DNA of 64,000 bases, taken from Jaltomata sinuosa. Its lineage: Eukaryota; Streptophyta; Magnoliopsida; Solanales; Solanaceae. The stretch spans positions 62,001-126,000 of the forward strand of contig QJPP01000867.1 in NCBI GenBank assembly GCA_003996215.1, read 5' to 3'. The notes beneath the pieces are model-generated. The model had not been told where the DNA came from and did not search any database. It was given only the letters and a program-made list of their open reading frames with translations. How positions within the stretch are numbered: the stretch's first letter is position 1; every line of letters begins with the position of its first letter. This document shows positions 9,491 through 22,709 of this stretch, piece after piece. The translations under genes were made by a program, and so were the position numbers.

Positions 9491-10382
9491 TCAGATTTCA
9501 AGGCTAAAATTCACTACAAATAAACATGCATTAACAAAATTCAAGATTTACCAAGTTGAAAATAAGTAAAATCAACAATACAACTCAAAATTGGGGACCA
9601 AAAATGTTCGGATCTCTCCCAAAATCAATATGGCGATTCTATTAAGCAAGCTTCACAATATGAGTTCCCAACCTTCATAAAAACAAGTATTTAACATCGA
9701 GGAACTTACCACAAGTGAAGATTAGGTAGAGAGAAGTGAAAATTGAATCTTTTTATAGTGAAACAATGGTGACCCACTTGGCTTACCCAGAGAGACTAGC
9801 GGCGGCGATAGTGGCAGTGTAGTGGAGATGGTTGGGTGAGAGGAGGAGAAGATTTTGGGGAAGTTTGAGGGATTTAGAGAGAATTTTGCGAGTGAAATTT
9901 AGAAGTTGATGTGGTGAAGGTGGTGAAGGAGACGGTTTTAAGAAGAAAAAAGGAAGAAGAAAAGTCGGTCGGGTCATCTCTAGGTCGGGTCAGTTAAAAT
10001 TCAATTTTTACCTATTGTGCGCCATAACATGCGATTCGCACCAACCTTGGTGTGGACTGCATGACATTTTGCACATCATCCTTTTTCTCCCCAGGGTTTG
10101 GCCAGGCTTCTGGTTTTCCATGTGATGGAGGTGCAATGCACACTTGGGCTCGTGCAGTCCGTACGACCTATCGCATGACACCTCTATTTTCTTATTTTTC
10201 TCTCAGGCCTTTTGTTTAGGTGTGCGGTGAGCTATACAACATTGAAAATGGCTCCTGCAGTACACACAGTCTGCCGCACAACCCGTTTTTTCCATGTTTT
10301 CACTTGTCCATTTTTCCACTCCATGCATTACCTAAAAACACACCAAAAATAGAAAAAGATAAAGAAATTTAAAGTAAAAATA
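9491..10382 (-). other. Post-gag-pro noncoding region of minus-strand Athila derivative
   Basis: Read on the minus strand this follows the post-pol-type hairpin and has an array of TGCG/CGCA palindromic words (about 10015-10295), then a pyrimidine-rich segment and intron-like A/T-rich DNA. This parallels 60560-62000 in the fuller Athila element, which lies between pol and the env-like ORF. No env-like frame is visible here. Confidence 0.5.
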
Positions 10383-10400
10383 CTTGGATTGCCTCCCAAG
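10383..10400 (-). other. Post-pol-type hairpin (loop AGGCAA)
   Basis: On the minus strand CTTGGGAGGCAATCCAAG folds as a 6-bp stem with one G-U pair and loop AGGCAA. It matches by position and loop 60536-60553 and 29821-29838, with different outer base pairs. Confidence 0.65.
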
Positions 10401-10444
10401 AAGCATTTGATTTTATGTCATGACTCGATGATAGTACCTCCACC

Positions 10445-12720
10445 TCAGTCATTATCGGATAGCATGCTAATACGGTTGGCACGTCTCCATCCTAAGAAGG
10501 GGAATTTCCCTATCAACAACTTAGAGACATCATCATGTTGCTTATGTATGAGCATTTTGTCCACTTCACACTCCTCATGAGCATCATCAAGATCGCCCTC
10601 CGAGTGTATCACTGATATCACTACTTCCTCCCCCACTCGGAATTTGAGTTCTCCGAGTTCGACATCAACAAGGGCCCTCCCTATGGACAATAGTGGTCGC
10701 CCCAAAATAATAGCTACCTCAATATCCACCTCACAATCAAGAATGACAAAATCCACTGAGAGAATAAGTTTATCTACCTTGACCAATACGTTAAATAGGA
10801 TCCCTACCTGACACTTGATAGACCGATCAGCCATGAGCGATCTCATAGATGTAGGCTTTGGCGTGCCCAATCCTAGATTCTTGAAGATTACTAAGGGCAT
10901 CAAGTTGATGCTTGCCCCCAAGTTGTATAAGGCTCTTCAGAATACAAACATCCCGATAGTATAGGGTATTGTAAATGCACCCGAATCTTCTCTTTTTGTA
11001 GCCACGTTGCTAGTCATTATGGTGCTACAACTATCTGAGATCTCAATGGTGCCCACGTCAACAACCTTCTTCTTTTTAAGCAATTCTTTAATAAATTTTA
11101 AGTACCCTGACATTTGCATCAATGCTTCTACTAAAGGAATATTTATTGAGAGTTTTCTAAACATCTCAAGTTTGTTGTGCTCCTCTTTCTTCTTGTTAAG
11201 CCTTTGCGGATACGGGTGAGGTCCTTTGGGAAGTGAGGTTAGCATACTTTGCACAAGAGGGGGACTCTCCTCAACATAGATGGTTACTCGGGGAGGGGAT
11301 TCTGCCTCCTCCTTCTCATTATCAATCTGAACACTTGCCGGGACGTTGGGTGCACCAAGTGTCACCCCTACCCCCGGGCCTTCAATGACATTTTCATGTG
11401 CACTCTCTTTGTCTTTGCTTCTTGGTTCCATGACAGGTTTAAGAATAGGCTCATTGGATTTCACAACCGGCTTTACAACAGGTTCTCTTATTTCACCAAT
11501 TGTTCGTCCACTCCTAGTAACAATAGCCATAATGTGCCTGTCACTTTTATGATTAGTCGCGACATCAGTAAGAAGTGGAACCTTCCCTCCTGGGGTCATT
11601 TGAATGGAGATATGATCCATTTGGACCTCAAGCTGCTTGATTAAGGTTGAATGAGAGCTTACAGTTTGATGAAGTGTTGAGACTTTACTTTTAAGCTCAT
11701 TTACACCTGCACTAGTTGTATCCACCTTTTTCAGCACGAATGACAACATATCCTCTATCTTATAATGCCTGGGGTTGCTTGTGGTCAGTTGGTAGAGGGA
11801 GTCTACTTTACTTAGGGGCATATAAGGCCCTAGGTGATTGCGTCAACCACCATATATGTCCTGATCATCTTTTATCCAACCTTGATTCTCTTCCCTTGGG
11901 TGATAGTACCCGCCAACACAAAACATAGTTTGCCATCTACGACTGTTATCAACTCATCATCTCTAGCTTTTATTTTTTGGGTACTCACAACATTTATGCC
12001 CCTAGAAACCATCACATGCTTTGACAAGAGATCAATTTGGGCCATCATTTTAGCCATGGTCTCATATTGAATTTCCCTTTTTTTTCTAACTTCATCTGCC
12101 AAGATTTATGAGGATGCTCCCGAGATTGGCTCATCCGTTTCTCTTGTATACCAAGCTTGGTTGGTTTTTGTTATTCGCTCCAAGAAAACCGAGGTGACGG
12201 AAAATTGCATGTCCATGAAGGTGCCACCGCCAAGGTTGATAGCCATTGACTTATTCATAGAACTCAACGACCGATAGAAACTTTGGAACAATACGTTGTC
12301 CAACAACCCATTGTTTGGACATAGGACAAGATTTTTTTTAAACCTCAACCAAGCCTCATGTATAGACTCATTCAGGAGTTGCCTAAAGTTGATAATCTCG
12401 TCTCTTAGCTGCATCATGCGAGATGGAAGAATGAATGTTGAAGTAAAGGCTTCAACCAACTCAGCCCAAGATGGTATAGACCCATCCAACAATTCCTCCA
12501 ACCATGTTGTGGCTTCCTCCGTCAAAGAAAAAGGGAATAGGCGCAATCATATGGATTCTTGGGAGATGTTTTGAATGATGTGTGGTTGGAAAATCTCCAC
12601 AAATTTTCAAATATGATAGTTGGCATCTTCATGTGATGCTCCACCAAATAGGACCTTCATTTGGATTAAGTGGAGCATGGTCCAATTGATATGAAAGACG
12701 ATATTTCCCACCATGGGGGT
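10445..12720 (-). pseudogene. Athila gag-protease, degenerate, no pol
   Basis: On the minus strand the order is: weak gag N-terminus near 12720; gag core at 12546-12106 (RLFPFSLTEEATTW, LPSRMMQLRDEIINF); a shifted middle at 12102-11872; linker with coiled coil and TRSGR at 11821-10937, including PHPYPQRLNKKK and NIPLVEALMQMSGY; and protease at 10921-10445. The catalytic DLGA of the protease reads NLGA (Asp to Asn), so the enzyme is dead. Several stops and frameshifts break the frame. Right after the protease the sequence goes to a post-pol-type hairpin, so RT and integrase are missing rather than decayed. It belongs with the family B LTR at 12943-14446. Confidence 0.82.
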
Positions 12721-12920
12721 AGGTGGATTGCAGCCACACCCCCTTGCATCATAGGCTCAGCCTCATCAGCCCCTATGAAGCCGTCAACGCTCTCGCTATC
12801 ATCAGCCTCGTTCATAGGCTAGCCTGCTTAATCACAACACAAACAACAAACAAAAGTATAAGGAACAAGTACTCTCAAAGTGTCTTCAAATCACCAATCA
12901 AAAATAGCTATCAATTCAAG

Positions 12921-12937
12921 TCCCCGGCAACGACACT
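12921..12937 (-). promoter_or_regulatory. Degenerate primer-binding site
   Basis: On the minus strand AGTGTCGTTGCCGGGGA follows the LTR end. It keeps the GTTGCCGGGGA half of the Athila PBS. Confidence 0.65.
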
Positions 12938-12942
12938 ATTTT

Positions 12943-14446
12943 TGATAAATGCTCAAATCATACTCCCCAAAGATGGAGGCACGGTGACCATCAAGAAAAA
13001 CACATTTATAAGTATCCAACAGGTGTCGGGGTCGTACCCACAGAGACTTGATGCTAGATATATGAAGATTGTATTGAAATGAGTTCACAAGGAGAGTAAT
13101 TGTTTAAAAACATGAAAGTAAAAGGTTGGGGGAATTGGGATTCTGTCAGTACAATCACAATTCAAATTTAAAGCAAACAAGTAAAATGGGTGTACCAAGT
13201 TGAGTAGGAGACTAGAGATGTGCATCCAATAGGGTTTTAACGTGGGATAGGGTGTTTATCAATTCACACTTATTCTCGCTTATTGACACAAGTAGCATTG
13301 GTCATGGGTATAGTTATTTATCTCTCTATCAATGACCATATATCCGATAATCCAATTTAGAGAATCATCGGTTAAATCAACAACCAACCAATATCTAGCT
13401 TGGAGAGGTCACACTATCTCTAGCTTAGACCCTTAAGTGGTTGATTCCGTTGATATGAGTTATTTCTAGCCTCAAATCTGAATGGAGTCCCAAGTTTCCA
13501 CTAGTAATCTCAGACCCAAAACCATGAAATTTTCTCTCAAGCAACAACGTAGTCAAGTAATGAAAATTAATGTTTGCAACAACCAATTTTAGGATTAAAA
13601 CTTGGTGAAACTACTAGACCCATGTCAAATAAGTAATTATAAGCGAGAATAAATAACACCCACACCCATTTGTCAAACACCCATTATCAACACATCCCTA
13701 GACAAATGAAATTAGCCACTCATAATAAAGGAGAGCGATATACCAAATGGGTAAGTGACAATCCTCTTCATTCAAGCTTAATCTCAAGTTCTAAGCTCAA
13801 TTTGAGTACACAAATGGTTAACCAAGATTTGGAAGAGAGAGTAGATTGTTTCTTCTTGGAAAGGAAAGCTTGTTCTCAAAGTAAAAAGCTCTTTTGAATA
13901 TTCAGGACTGAAGAATGTTATTTACAATTGTGCCTAAATTGGCCTTTTATACTTTCCCAAAAAGTCACTAAAATTTAGGACAAAATTGCCCTTTGATTTC
14001 TGTGTGATGCGACGTGCAGTTCGCACATCGTGATGTGCGCGTTGCACACCGTCTTCAGGTGAACCAGTGACTCAGCTAACTTGGGAGGTGTCATGCAAAG
14101 TGTGTGCAGTTCGGACCATGGGTTATGCGGATCACACGACGACCGTACCCCGTGACAGATCCTTCAGGCAATCCTAAGCATCATGCGGTGGGAGGTGCGG
14201 AATGCACCACGGCTTGTGCGTGTCGCACAAGCACCGCATATCAGGGACGATTCTTCGTCTTTTTTTGATTACTTCACACTTCACTCCTTTTAAGATCTTT
14301 TTGGGTCTATTTCCTTATTTTCTATCTTTGATCACAAGTACCTACATAGACATCAATAAATGCCATAAGAACCTCTAAATCTATTCAAAGCATAACAATA
14401 ATTCATGGATAAAGGCTCAATAAGTTGGTAGATTACCGACTTATCA
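12943..14446 (-). repeat. LTR, family B (minus orientation)
   Basis: The 1504-bp LTR reads TGATAAGTCGG to TTATCA on the minus strand. It is homologous along its length to 36458-37879 on the plus strand. It holds a TGCG/CGCA palindrome array (about 13995-14245) and the U5 hairpin (13015-13030). It is the 5' LTR of the gag-pro remnant at 10445-12720; the 3' LTR is not seen. Confidence 0.82.
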
Positions 14447-16429
14447 GGGGGTCCAAAATACCGCATCAGACTATAAATAATGCATAAGAATAGTATTTTA
14501 CCATTTTCCTTCCAAAACTCGTAGTAAAATCCGATATAATTCATTTCAACTCCCAAACCACCATAGCTGTAGTAAGCGTCATTTTAAACCAAAACCATGA
14601 AATTTGTGCCAATAATATGCAATGCATATGGGCATGAAATAAACAAAATAGAGGAACCATACATAACAAGGAAAAAACAGGGAAAAAGGCCCTCCAAACC
14701 ACGAGAACTGACCTGGAGCTCCGTATAAAACCACGCTATGGCCTCGGGCCCACAATTACACACAACAGTAGAATAAAGCAAATAACACAGGAAAATAGGG
14801 AAAAAACCTCCAAGAATCTCTACTCTACCTCTAAAACCTCCTAAAAACATACTAGGGGTTCTAAGCTAACCAAAATGATACTACAAGCTCCTAGGCTAAG
14901 GATAAACATAATGATTCTAAACTACAATCCAAAATGGCCAAATTAAAGCGATAAACAGGATTTAAGCCTAAATCTATCTAAAGTCCAACCTAATGTTCCA
15001 GTAACATATAAATATATATAATCTAACGAAATCTAGAAAGTAAACCATAACCTACATCGGGGCTGAACTGCAACCACAAACCATCACTCATGTGCCTTCC
15101 CCTTTTGAACACCCTCATAAAGGTGCCATGCTATCAAGAATACAGTCCAGGTGTCAAGACAAGAAGAATGACACCAATATTACTTTATGGAGAATTGGGC
15201 TGAAAATCGAATCAAAAAATGACCCTCAAGTCCTGTGCAATGAAACCAAAAATAAAATTCATAATTATGCTCACAACGGGTCAAGGAACCCATGCCAAAA
15301 AATTGAGCACAAATGGGACTCGTTTTGGGGACCAAAATAGCCCCAAAGTCCCCCTAGTTCAAGGGCAACAATTGGAGAATTAAGGATTTTTACGAATGGA
15401 AACATACCAATTTGGGAGTAAGAAATGACCATTCACCGGAATTATAACCACCACAAGAAATTATAAAAAGGGAGCAGCTTCAACTAATAAAACTAAGCTA
15501 TTAAGAATCCGAACAGTGGAGTTTTGCAAGGGAGAAGAAGCAACTTTCGAGTGAGAAGTAGACTTACCAATGACGAGGGGCGATAAATTCTTACAACTTG
15601 AAGGGATTACCGAGCCTAAGACTGAAAGATGAAGCTGAGGTACTATTCTAATGAAGGGAGAGAAAATGCATGTGAGGTGTTTTGAGAAGAGAAAGAAAAG
15701 AGTTTGGAAAATGGCAACTTCAGCTGCCAGCGACTGGCGCAGGTGCGCCCAAGCAAGCGCAGGGGCGGCCACGCCATAGCGCCCAAGGCACCGCAGGCAC
15801 TTTGCCCTACCAGCCTAGCTAAGCATGCAAGTGCGCACAGGACAGTGCTGAGAAGCCAGCGCAGGTGCGGCCAAGCGCCCGCCACAGTGCCATACCAGCT
15901 ACATTAGCTGCAACATCCAAGCTTTGTGCCAACTTTGAAATAGATGGACCCCCGGGAATGCATTCGAGGTCCCGCAAACAAAAACAAGCTGAGCAAGTTG
16001 ACTAAAAATGGCATTCTAGACCTAAAGGAATCGATAAAAATCCCAACGGAGGTTGATTTAATGAAAAGTGGGCCTCACACCCAAAACCAACTTTTGTCCT
16101 ACTTTTCTAAAATGGAACCCAAGGGCCAAAAATAAGTCCAGAAGCCTCGAGGCCCAAACCAAATGTTCCTCTAGCCCAAAGTCAAAAATTTGGAGCTAAC
16201 AACGCTGGTGGAATTTTCATTTGAGGTCATCTTCTCCGAATGTTGACAACCGTTAATGATTTTCTAAGTTCAAGCTCTAAAATAAGAAAATAGTTGTAAT
16301 GACCTAACGAACATCTCGGGCACTAAACCGTCAGTCCTAACAAGTTATAAATTACATGTAGCCGCTGAGGGAAAGCTTAAAACATAGAAAAAGCATGAAA
16401 AATATAAAATGACCTGGAGGGTCATTACA
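14447..16429 (-). repeat. Chromovirus-type LTR fragment (minus)
   Basis: Read on the minus strand it starts TGTAATGACC at 16429, with a short terminal hairpin (ATGACC...GGTCAT), as in many Solanaceae Tekay/Del LTRs. A cluster of GCGCA/TGCGC words lies at about 15715-15900. No long credible ORF is present. The LTR is cut at 14447 by the family B LTR. Assignment rests on style only. Confidence 0.5.
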
Positions 16430-17763
16430 CAGTAATATTTTGCATTCTCAGAAAGTCAGTATTTTGAGATATCTAGTATGTCAAATTATCTATTTATTCA
16501 ATTGGGAGTAGTACTTAGCACTGAGCAAATGCGAGGATTAATGATCACCCATCAGTTTAGGCTGAGACCTTAAGTATAAGTTCCCAAGTCCCAGAACTAT
16601 GGTGCCACCGTATGTTCTAAAAGGGTCACCCGTCAGATTAGGCTTGACACCTTAGTCCTTTTTGGACATCAGATTAGTAGATCCACGCCAGAAAATGTTT
16701 GTACCCTTGATAAGGTATGAACACCCTTCCATCCAGGGTTATAGGTTGGCCCAATAGTTAGCTCAACTTGGGGTATATCGGTTAATAGTAGATCCCACAG
16801 TTTAGATTCATTATTTCATGACCTTGTATTCAGTTATTTAGCTCAGTTCAGTAATATATAGTTGTATGTTTATATACTTGGTCATTTTATCAGCTTATCT
16901 TTCAGTTTGCATTCAGTATAATATATCAGTATTTTCATCATGCTTAGTAGAAGAAACTCCCCTAAGGATTTACATTAAACATGACTTTTGGCACGACTCA
17001 TGATTTTCGGCTCAGTTGCACTATTTCATGATTTACAGACATAATTCATCTTTTTCAGTCTATGGATCCCCAAATAATAGTTTTACTCATCTTAAAATAC
17101 CATGATCACACAGTTACAGTTCAGAAACATAACACATACCCTGTTCAGTAAAAAAAGGGCTTATATTTTATAGTTTTGACTTACGCACTTCAGATGTTAT
17201 ACTTAGTCCAGTTTTCAGCTATGCTTTCAGTATATATGTTTTCTCATGATTTCAAAGTTAGTGCATTATCTCACATGCTCAGTACATTAAAAGTACTGAT
17301 CATATACTTCTCTTATGCTACATGGTTTCATGATGTAGGTTTCAGTGCTAGCTCCCACGACCATGGTCAGACTGATCACAACTTCATGTCAGCAGGGGAT
17401 GAGTTCTCCTTATTTGGGAACTCCAGTCAGTTAGTAATCATAGTAGCTTATTTTCGGTTCATATATATTAATTAGAGCTAGTTAGGGGTCATGTCTCGAC
17501 TAACTGTAAGTTAGTATCAATAGAGGCTTCATAGATAGGTAGACAATCAGTCACTTAGTTGTATCAGTTTTAAAATGCTTTGTTATCTCAGTTTATGAAA
17601 GTTCATTTTGTTAGAATATTTCTTTTAAGAGCTCATCATATTTCAGCTTCTGCATTATCTTTCAGTCTAAATTTTAGTAGTATGCCAGGCTATAGGTTAG
17701 CTTGGGGTCACTTGTGACTCTAAGCAGCGTGTTGCATCAAGGGTGTAGGCTCGGGGAATGACA
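16430..17763 (+). repeat. LTR 3' part, gypsy Tekay/Del-like (plus)
   Basis: A/T-rich CAGT-rich sequence ends GGGGAATGACA followed by an initiator-Met PBS. This marks the end of an LTR in plus orientation, while its start is not seen because it abuts the inverted LTR at 16429. No coding potential. Confidence 0.55.
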
Positions 17764-17767
17764 AACT

Positions 17768-17780
17768 TGGTATCAGAGCA
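17768..17780 (+). promoter_or_regulatory. Primer-binding site, initiator tRNA-Met type
   Basis: TGGTATCAGAGCA, preceded by CT and four bases after the LTR end. This is the standard PBS of plant chromoviruses and many copia elements. Confidence 0.75.
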
Positions 17781-19735
17781 CATAGTTCAAGTGTCCTAGG
17801 GTGTCTGTGAAGCTGTGTCTAGTAGAGTCTTGCTTATGGGTGTGTTGTTCACCAAACTTATAATCAGGACGCTACAGGGCATTTCAGAGTGTTTCCTTTC
17901 TTTCATACTCCAGATTTTGCAGTAGAGTTATTCTTCAAGAAACTTATGTAGATTCATGTGTTGCTCTTATTCCTTTGATCACGCCTCATCTTCGAGGTGG
18001 TGAAATCAGTATTTTTCAAATTCCTTTCAGTGAGATTCTCTCAGATAGAGTCATCCAAAAAGTTAAAAGACTACACAAGGTCTTAAGAGAAGCCCACTGG
18101 TGCGTTAAAGTCTACCAATCCAAAGGCATGTTCCATTTTCCACTCATGTAGTTGAGCCTATAGTAGAATGTGCTCTCATACCCCATTCAAGAAACTTTAC
18201 TACAAATGGTGCCTTAGATAAAAGTATGGTTCCCTAAGTGTTTGGGTAGTACATCCATTCAAGAGCTAGTGTAAATTGAGATGTTATGGGCCATAAGTAG
18301 TAGAATTACCCCAGAGTTAGATGTATGAATTTAGAAGTATAGTAGCTATAAGATGAGAATGATGATGCTAGTTTTATTGAATTGACCTAGTAGGCTTGAC
18401 GTAATGTATTCATTGAATTAAGTTGATTAATTTACAATGAGTATGGTGGTGCAAGTAAGATGTATATGTTACCCCTAGATGAATTGGTAAATTATGACCA
18501 AGTCATGAGATAAAGAAGAGAGCCTTCATAATTAAAAAGGTAGATGTGTACCCAGAGTAGTATGTTGTTGCATAATGTTCAAGAGATTATAGATAGACGA
18601 TGTTGAGTCCCTTAGCGTGGTTTTTATTCATTTGATATGGGTGGATGTGAACTTAGAGATATGGTGTTAGTAGACAAATAAGCAAATGTCAGATTGCTAA
18701 GTGTTAGGAGAAGTAGCTGTATACGCCAGTAAGAGTATGAGTCCTCTAGGGATAGCCTTAAGGGTAACGAGGAAGCTAAGATATACATCAGAAGAAGACC
18801 TAGCAAGGGTTTAGCATCTTAAGTTATAGACAATCAAGGAGAGTTCAGCGTCCAGGAGTACAGTGATACCCCGACCTTGCAAGAGTTAATTACTTATAAC
18901 CTAGCTGGGAGAGAGATCCATAGTATTAGAGGGGTGACGTTTGATCTAAAGGGCATATGATAGAATGGGGAACCAAGTCGAGCCTTGTAACTCAACTAGT
19001 ATAGAATTCTAGAAAGAGCTATGATGGGATATCAATCCATTCTTATTCTAGCAAATTCCCTAGCACTTCAGTCAAGGCGACACTATACTCAGACGTAGTT
19101 GTGCCATATTCATGACTATGTTCACGCACTCCATACAGATTCACATCCATACTGAGCTCCTAGAACAAACAAAAATTGCTCTAGATAGCGATTCCAGTCT
19201 TACTCTATGATTCTATGAACCCCAACTTTATTCCATGAGACTCATTATATATGTAAACTCATGTCTCATAGTATGCTCAGTTTGATGTACTCAATTCTCT
19301 CCTCAAAATATGCTTTAATGGCTAACAAAATCATGCTACATCATGCATATGCTCAGACCAGCTTTCTTGAACAGTTTGTGCTTACGATTCCTTACTCTAG
19401 CCATGATTCCTATGTACAGGATGTGAGACACTCGGACCTTTGTACTTGACTTCTTAGACCTCACCTTGAGGGGATAGTTCAAGATAAGGGTAAGTCAAGA
19501 TTAATCAAAATTCCTTCATGTGTGATGCTTATGTTCCCACTCCATTCCTTCAATGATCTTGGGTTATGTTTTCAAAGCTGTTAATGGAGGAAGGTAACTA
19601 ATAGCCTTCATGGGAAGTGCTAGATTTTCCTATTTTTGGTGTCCCTTTGTAGAAGTTCTTCAGTTATAGTTTCTATATATGCTAGGGAAGAGGAGATGAG
19701 TCTCAGGTACTGTCAGCTACAAACAATCGGGTACT
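17781..19735 (+). other. Decayed internal or noncoding DNA of a gypsy element
   Basis: It follows the PBS but no gag or pol domain can be recognised in any frame. The part 19040-19735 is a diverged direct repeat of 62756-63490, including stretches such as CTTACTCTATGATT and GAGACTCATTA-like words. It is probably a 5' leader and a 3' noncoding region of one repeat family. Confidence 0.45.
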
Positions 19736-19848
19736 CAGACTTACCCTGCCTCTAAAACATCCAACAAGCCAACTACAAAAGAAACCAAAGAAGCTAACGT
19801 AAAGAAAACTAAAGAATAAAACCATCAACTTCATCCATAGCAACTCCA

Positions 19849-19997
19849 AAACTCGATGAGGGCATTCAATATAAAAACAAATCCAATAAGGGCACACCAA
19901 TATCTAACATCAAAATAAACAAGCCCGACGAGGGCACAATAATATCCAAAATGACAAAACAAGCCCGGAAAGGGCACAATAATATCCAAAATAAAGC
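19849..19997 (-). repeat. About 40-bp tandem repeat in the element D tail
   Basis: Three to four diverged units carry GGGCACAATAATATCC and GCCCGACGAGGGC (plus-strand reading). The second word can fold on itself. Related words CCCTGGCCGGG and CCCTCGTCGGG appear at about 32720-32770 in family C at the same place after the env-like ORF. Confidence 0.6.
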
Positions 19998-20043
19998 AAG
20001 CTAGATAATGTGTGGTCCAACATTCCACCCCAACTAAAACATT

Positions 20044-20059
20044 ACAGTGTCCTCATTGC
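20044..20059 (-). other. Diverged copy of the GCATTGGGGACAATGC motif
   Basis: On the minus strand GCAATGAGGACACTGT lies just after the env-like ORF, as in families A and C. The stem is no longer perfect. Confidence 0.5.
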
Positions 20060-20101
20060 ATCAAAATAAGAGATAAGTTTAAGGGGGATCCCTGAAGGGT
20101 G

Positions 20102-21393
20102 TCACTCAGAACTAGAATTGCTAGGCCCATAAAAGACACAATCTGCCTCATCAGCATCATCTTCCGCCTATGATCCACATAGCTTCCTCAAAGTGCTCAT
20201 AATATTTATGAGGAATTTGCTTTGCTTCCTATCATGATCCCTTTGCTTTTTTTGTTGCCTCTCCACCTTTGCCAACCTCTCCTTAATATGCTGCTGCTGG
20301 CTTGCTACACTAGCTAGTGTATGGCCACTAGGAGTAGTAGAGGATTAAGGACCGAATGCCGGTGTGGTGCAACTCTCTCTCGAATCTAAAGGTAGACCCG
20401 CTACAATCTGGTGAATTTGGGCATCCATGCCATAGACCTGGCTAGAGATATGGCGGAGTGTCGGGGGCCCAATCCTATGTGTACTAATAGCCTCAATAGT
20501 AGCGACTGACTCAAGTGCCTTGCTGGATCTAGAGAATAGTCCAAATAATGGTGAGGCCACGTTGATCTTTCTCTTCATTGATGCTTGCCCGACTTCTCTC
20601 TTTTTCAAAGGGTGAATCATCTTTTCGGGCTTTCACTCATTTTTTCCATCCCTCTTGGCAACCCTGGCTTGGTAGCATAATTATGTAATCAATGAAGGGA
20701 AAAACAAAATTTTGTTGCCTTCAAGCACCACTTGTTGAATTTTGTGAACAATTAATTACCCCACATTCACGAGGAGGCCCTCCATCATAGCACAAATAAC
20801 CACTGCTTTTTCAGGTGTCATATCTGATTCATTCTTGGATGGCATGATTCAAGCACACATGATACAAAGCTAAGTGCGGGCTTCAAGGGTGAACTCGAAG
20901 GACTCAATCCTTGTATTCAATGCTATCCATTATGGGACCATTCCCTAATGTGAGTGTTGCACAAACCAATTGGTTCCCAATTCTTTGGCCCGTGCTTTGA
21001 ATGTAGCATTCTCAATATTTGGGAGGTTGTAGTAGGCATTGACCAACTCCAAATCAAATCGCACTAGCTTGCCCCAAACCATAACAACCAAATCATTAGA
21101 CAAGTCTGTCTCGCCGCATTAGCATAGAATTCACAGACCACAATAAAGTTTTCCTTGATAGGCTTGGCAATGAAGCATATCCACCTACTCGTGACCAACT
21201 TACCATAAAAGTCAGCCTATTTCTATTTTAAACCATCCAACATGATGCCCCGCTCCCTCGTGATGGGTTTCATCAAATGATGATCATATAATTTGGAGCC
21301 TTTGAGGGAGACGAAGGTGCCTTGGTTAAAATATTCCTCTTCGGCCACTTGGGTTGCATCTTCTTGTTCAATTTCATTCGACACAAGAGCCAT
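20102..21393 (-). pseudogene. Athila env-like (plant transposon protein) ORF, element D
   Basis: It starts at ATG 21393 on the minus strand, 15 bases after a splice-acceptor-like CTTGTGTAG. N-terminal residues include FVSLKGSKLYDHHLMKPITR, then an EFYANAA segment typical of the conserved domain found in Athila 3' ORFs, then frameshifts. The C-terminal part (20640-20345) is open and basic, followed by a glutamine- and charge-rich helical segment ending at 20102. The role of this ORF class is unknown. It has been called env-like because of its position after pol. No clear signal peptide or membrane segment is seen. Confidence 0.65.
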
Positions 21394-22520
21394 TTTCAAG
21401 TTGTAAGTACCTACACAAGGAAAATGTCAAACACTAATATAGGCGTGTAAAAAAATTTGTTGGTACATGATTATGCCAAAGAAATGAGGCAAAACAACCC
21501 CGAAAAGAGCTGGGCAAAGCTAATATTTTTGGGACTGCCAAAACTAGTCATCGCGATCGCGGGATTTTTCATCTTGATTGCGAAGACAGAGTTATTTTTT
21601 CAGAAATTTAACTCATCCCAACTGTGGGATGGAACATCGCAATTGCAAAGTTTAGAGAATTTGTTCCTCGCAATCACGGGATTGGGAATCGCGATCGTGA
21701 GGGTCATCTTCTTGCCCAGATTTTTTTTCTTTCAGACGTTTTGTCAAACAAGTGCTATGCACCCTTTTGTTCGTGCCTTTTCACAGCCCATTTGGGAAAA
21801 CTTATAACCCAAAATAGTAAACCAACAGATGCTATCACCCTCAATTATTCTCACCCAAGAATCACCACATAACACCCCAAATTCACACCGTGTAAGACAA
21901 TAACCATCATACTCACTTTGGGCTATCAAAGCCACTAAATTTTTGCACAACTATAAGCAATTCCAAGAAGAAAGTAGGATATGAAAGACATACCTGTTGA
22001 GTTGCAAAGTGAAGATACTACCGAATTGAAATTGATGGAGGATTTTATTTTGTTCCTTAGGAGAAGAAGAGTAATCAAATTGTAAGGCTAATTTTTGCTC
22101 TTGAAATGGCTCTTTTGAGCTTAATACCTGGTGAATGTTCACTACCTCACGGTTGCATGGCCTTATCATGTGATCATGGTGAATTAAAATCCCTTAACAC
22201 CACACGCTCGCGTGAAAAGTCCATACGGACGTAGAGAGTTACTGGAATCTTAATTCATCATGATTGTGATGGTCAGGGATCGCGATCGTGATGCCTTAGT
22301 GCATGGTGAAATTAAGAATTTTTCCCAGTGCAGTGTTTTGGCATGTGGTGGATGGTGCGATGGGAACAATGAGGGGTGAAAAATGCACCACCATCGGACA
22401 GTCTAATATTTTTGCCCAATTTAATGGTTCTTTGTGCGATGACATATGTGAAGGGAACTTTTCTAGGTGCGAAACACACATTTTTTAGAGGTGTTTTTGG
22501 TGATCCTCATCACTTGGGTC
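21394..22520 (-). other. Inter-ORF noncoding region with CGCGATCGCG array
   Basis: It lies on the minus strand between the post-pol hairpin and the env-like ORF. Palindromic words such as TCGCGATCGCG (about 21551), ATCGCGATCGTGA (about 21689 and 22278) and the pair GCAATTGC / GCAATCACGGG are scattered over 21545-21720 and 22190-22290. No coding. Confidence 0.55.
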
Positions 22521-22709
22521 CAGTCTAGAAAACAGAGATTTAGCGACGGACAAATTTCATAGCAAAACAACAAAAATCCCATGCTAATCCCATTAGCTAT
22601 GGATTAGCAAAGGATTATAAGAAATTTCAATTAGCTAAGAGCTTTTAGCGACGAATTAGCTAGGGATTACAGGCAAATTCCACAGCTAATTCCATGTTCT
22701 CTTGTACTG
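22521..22709 (+). mobile_element. 189-bp CACTA-like MITE with 3-bp target duplication
   Basis: The ends are imperfect inverted repeats: CAGTCTAGAAAACAGAG on the left and, reversed, CAGTACAAGAGAACATGG on the right. It has internal TTTAGCGACGGA and TTTAGCGACGAATTAGC words typical of CACTA subterminal repeats. GTC flanks both sides (22518-22520 and 22710-22712). Removing it and one GTC restores alignment of element D with family C at about 29920-29945. It encodes nothing. Confidence 0.75.

Noticed and set aside
15461..15907. Overlapping frames with Ala/Arg-rich products on both strands
   Set aside because: They lie in an LTR with GC-rich GCGCA/TGCGC words, and composition explains the open frames.
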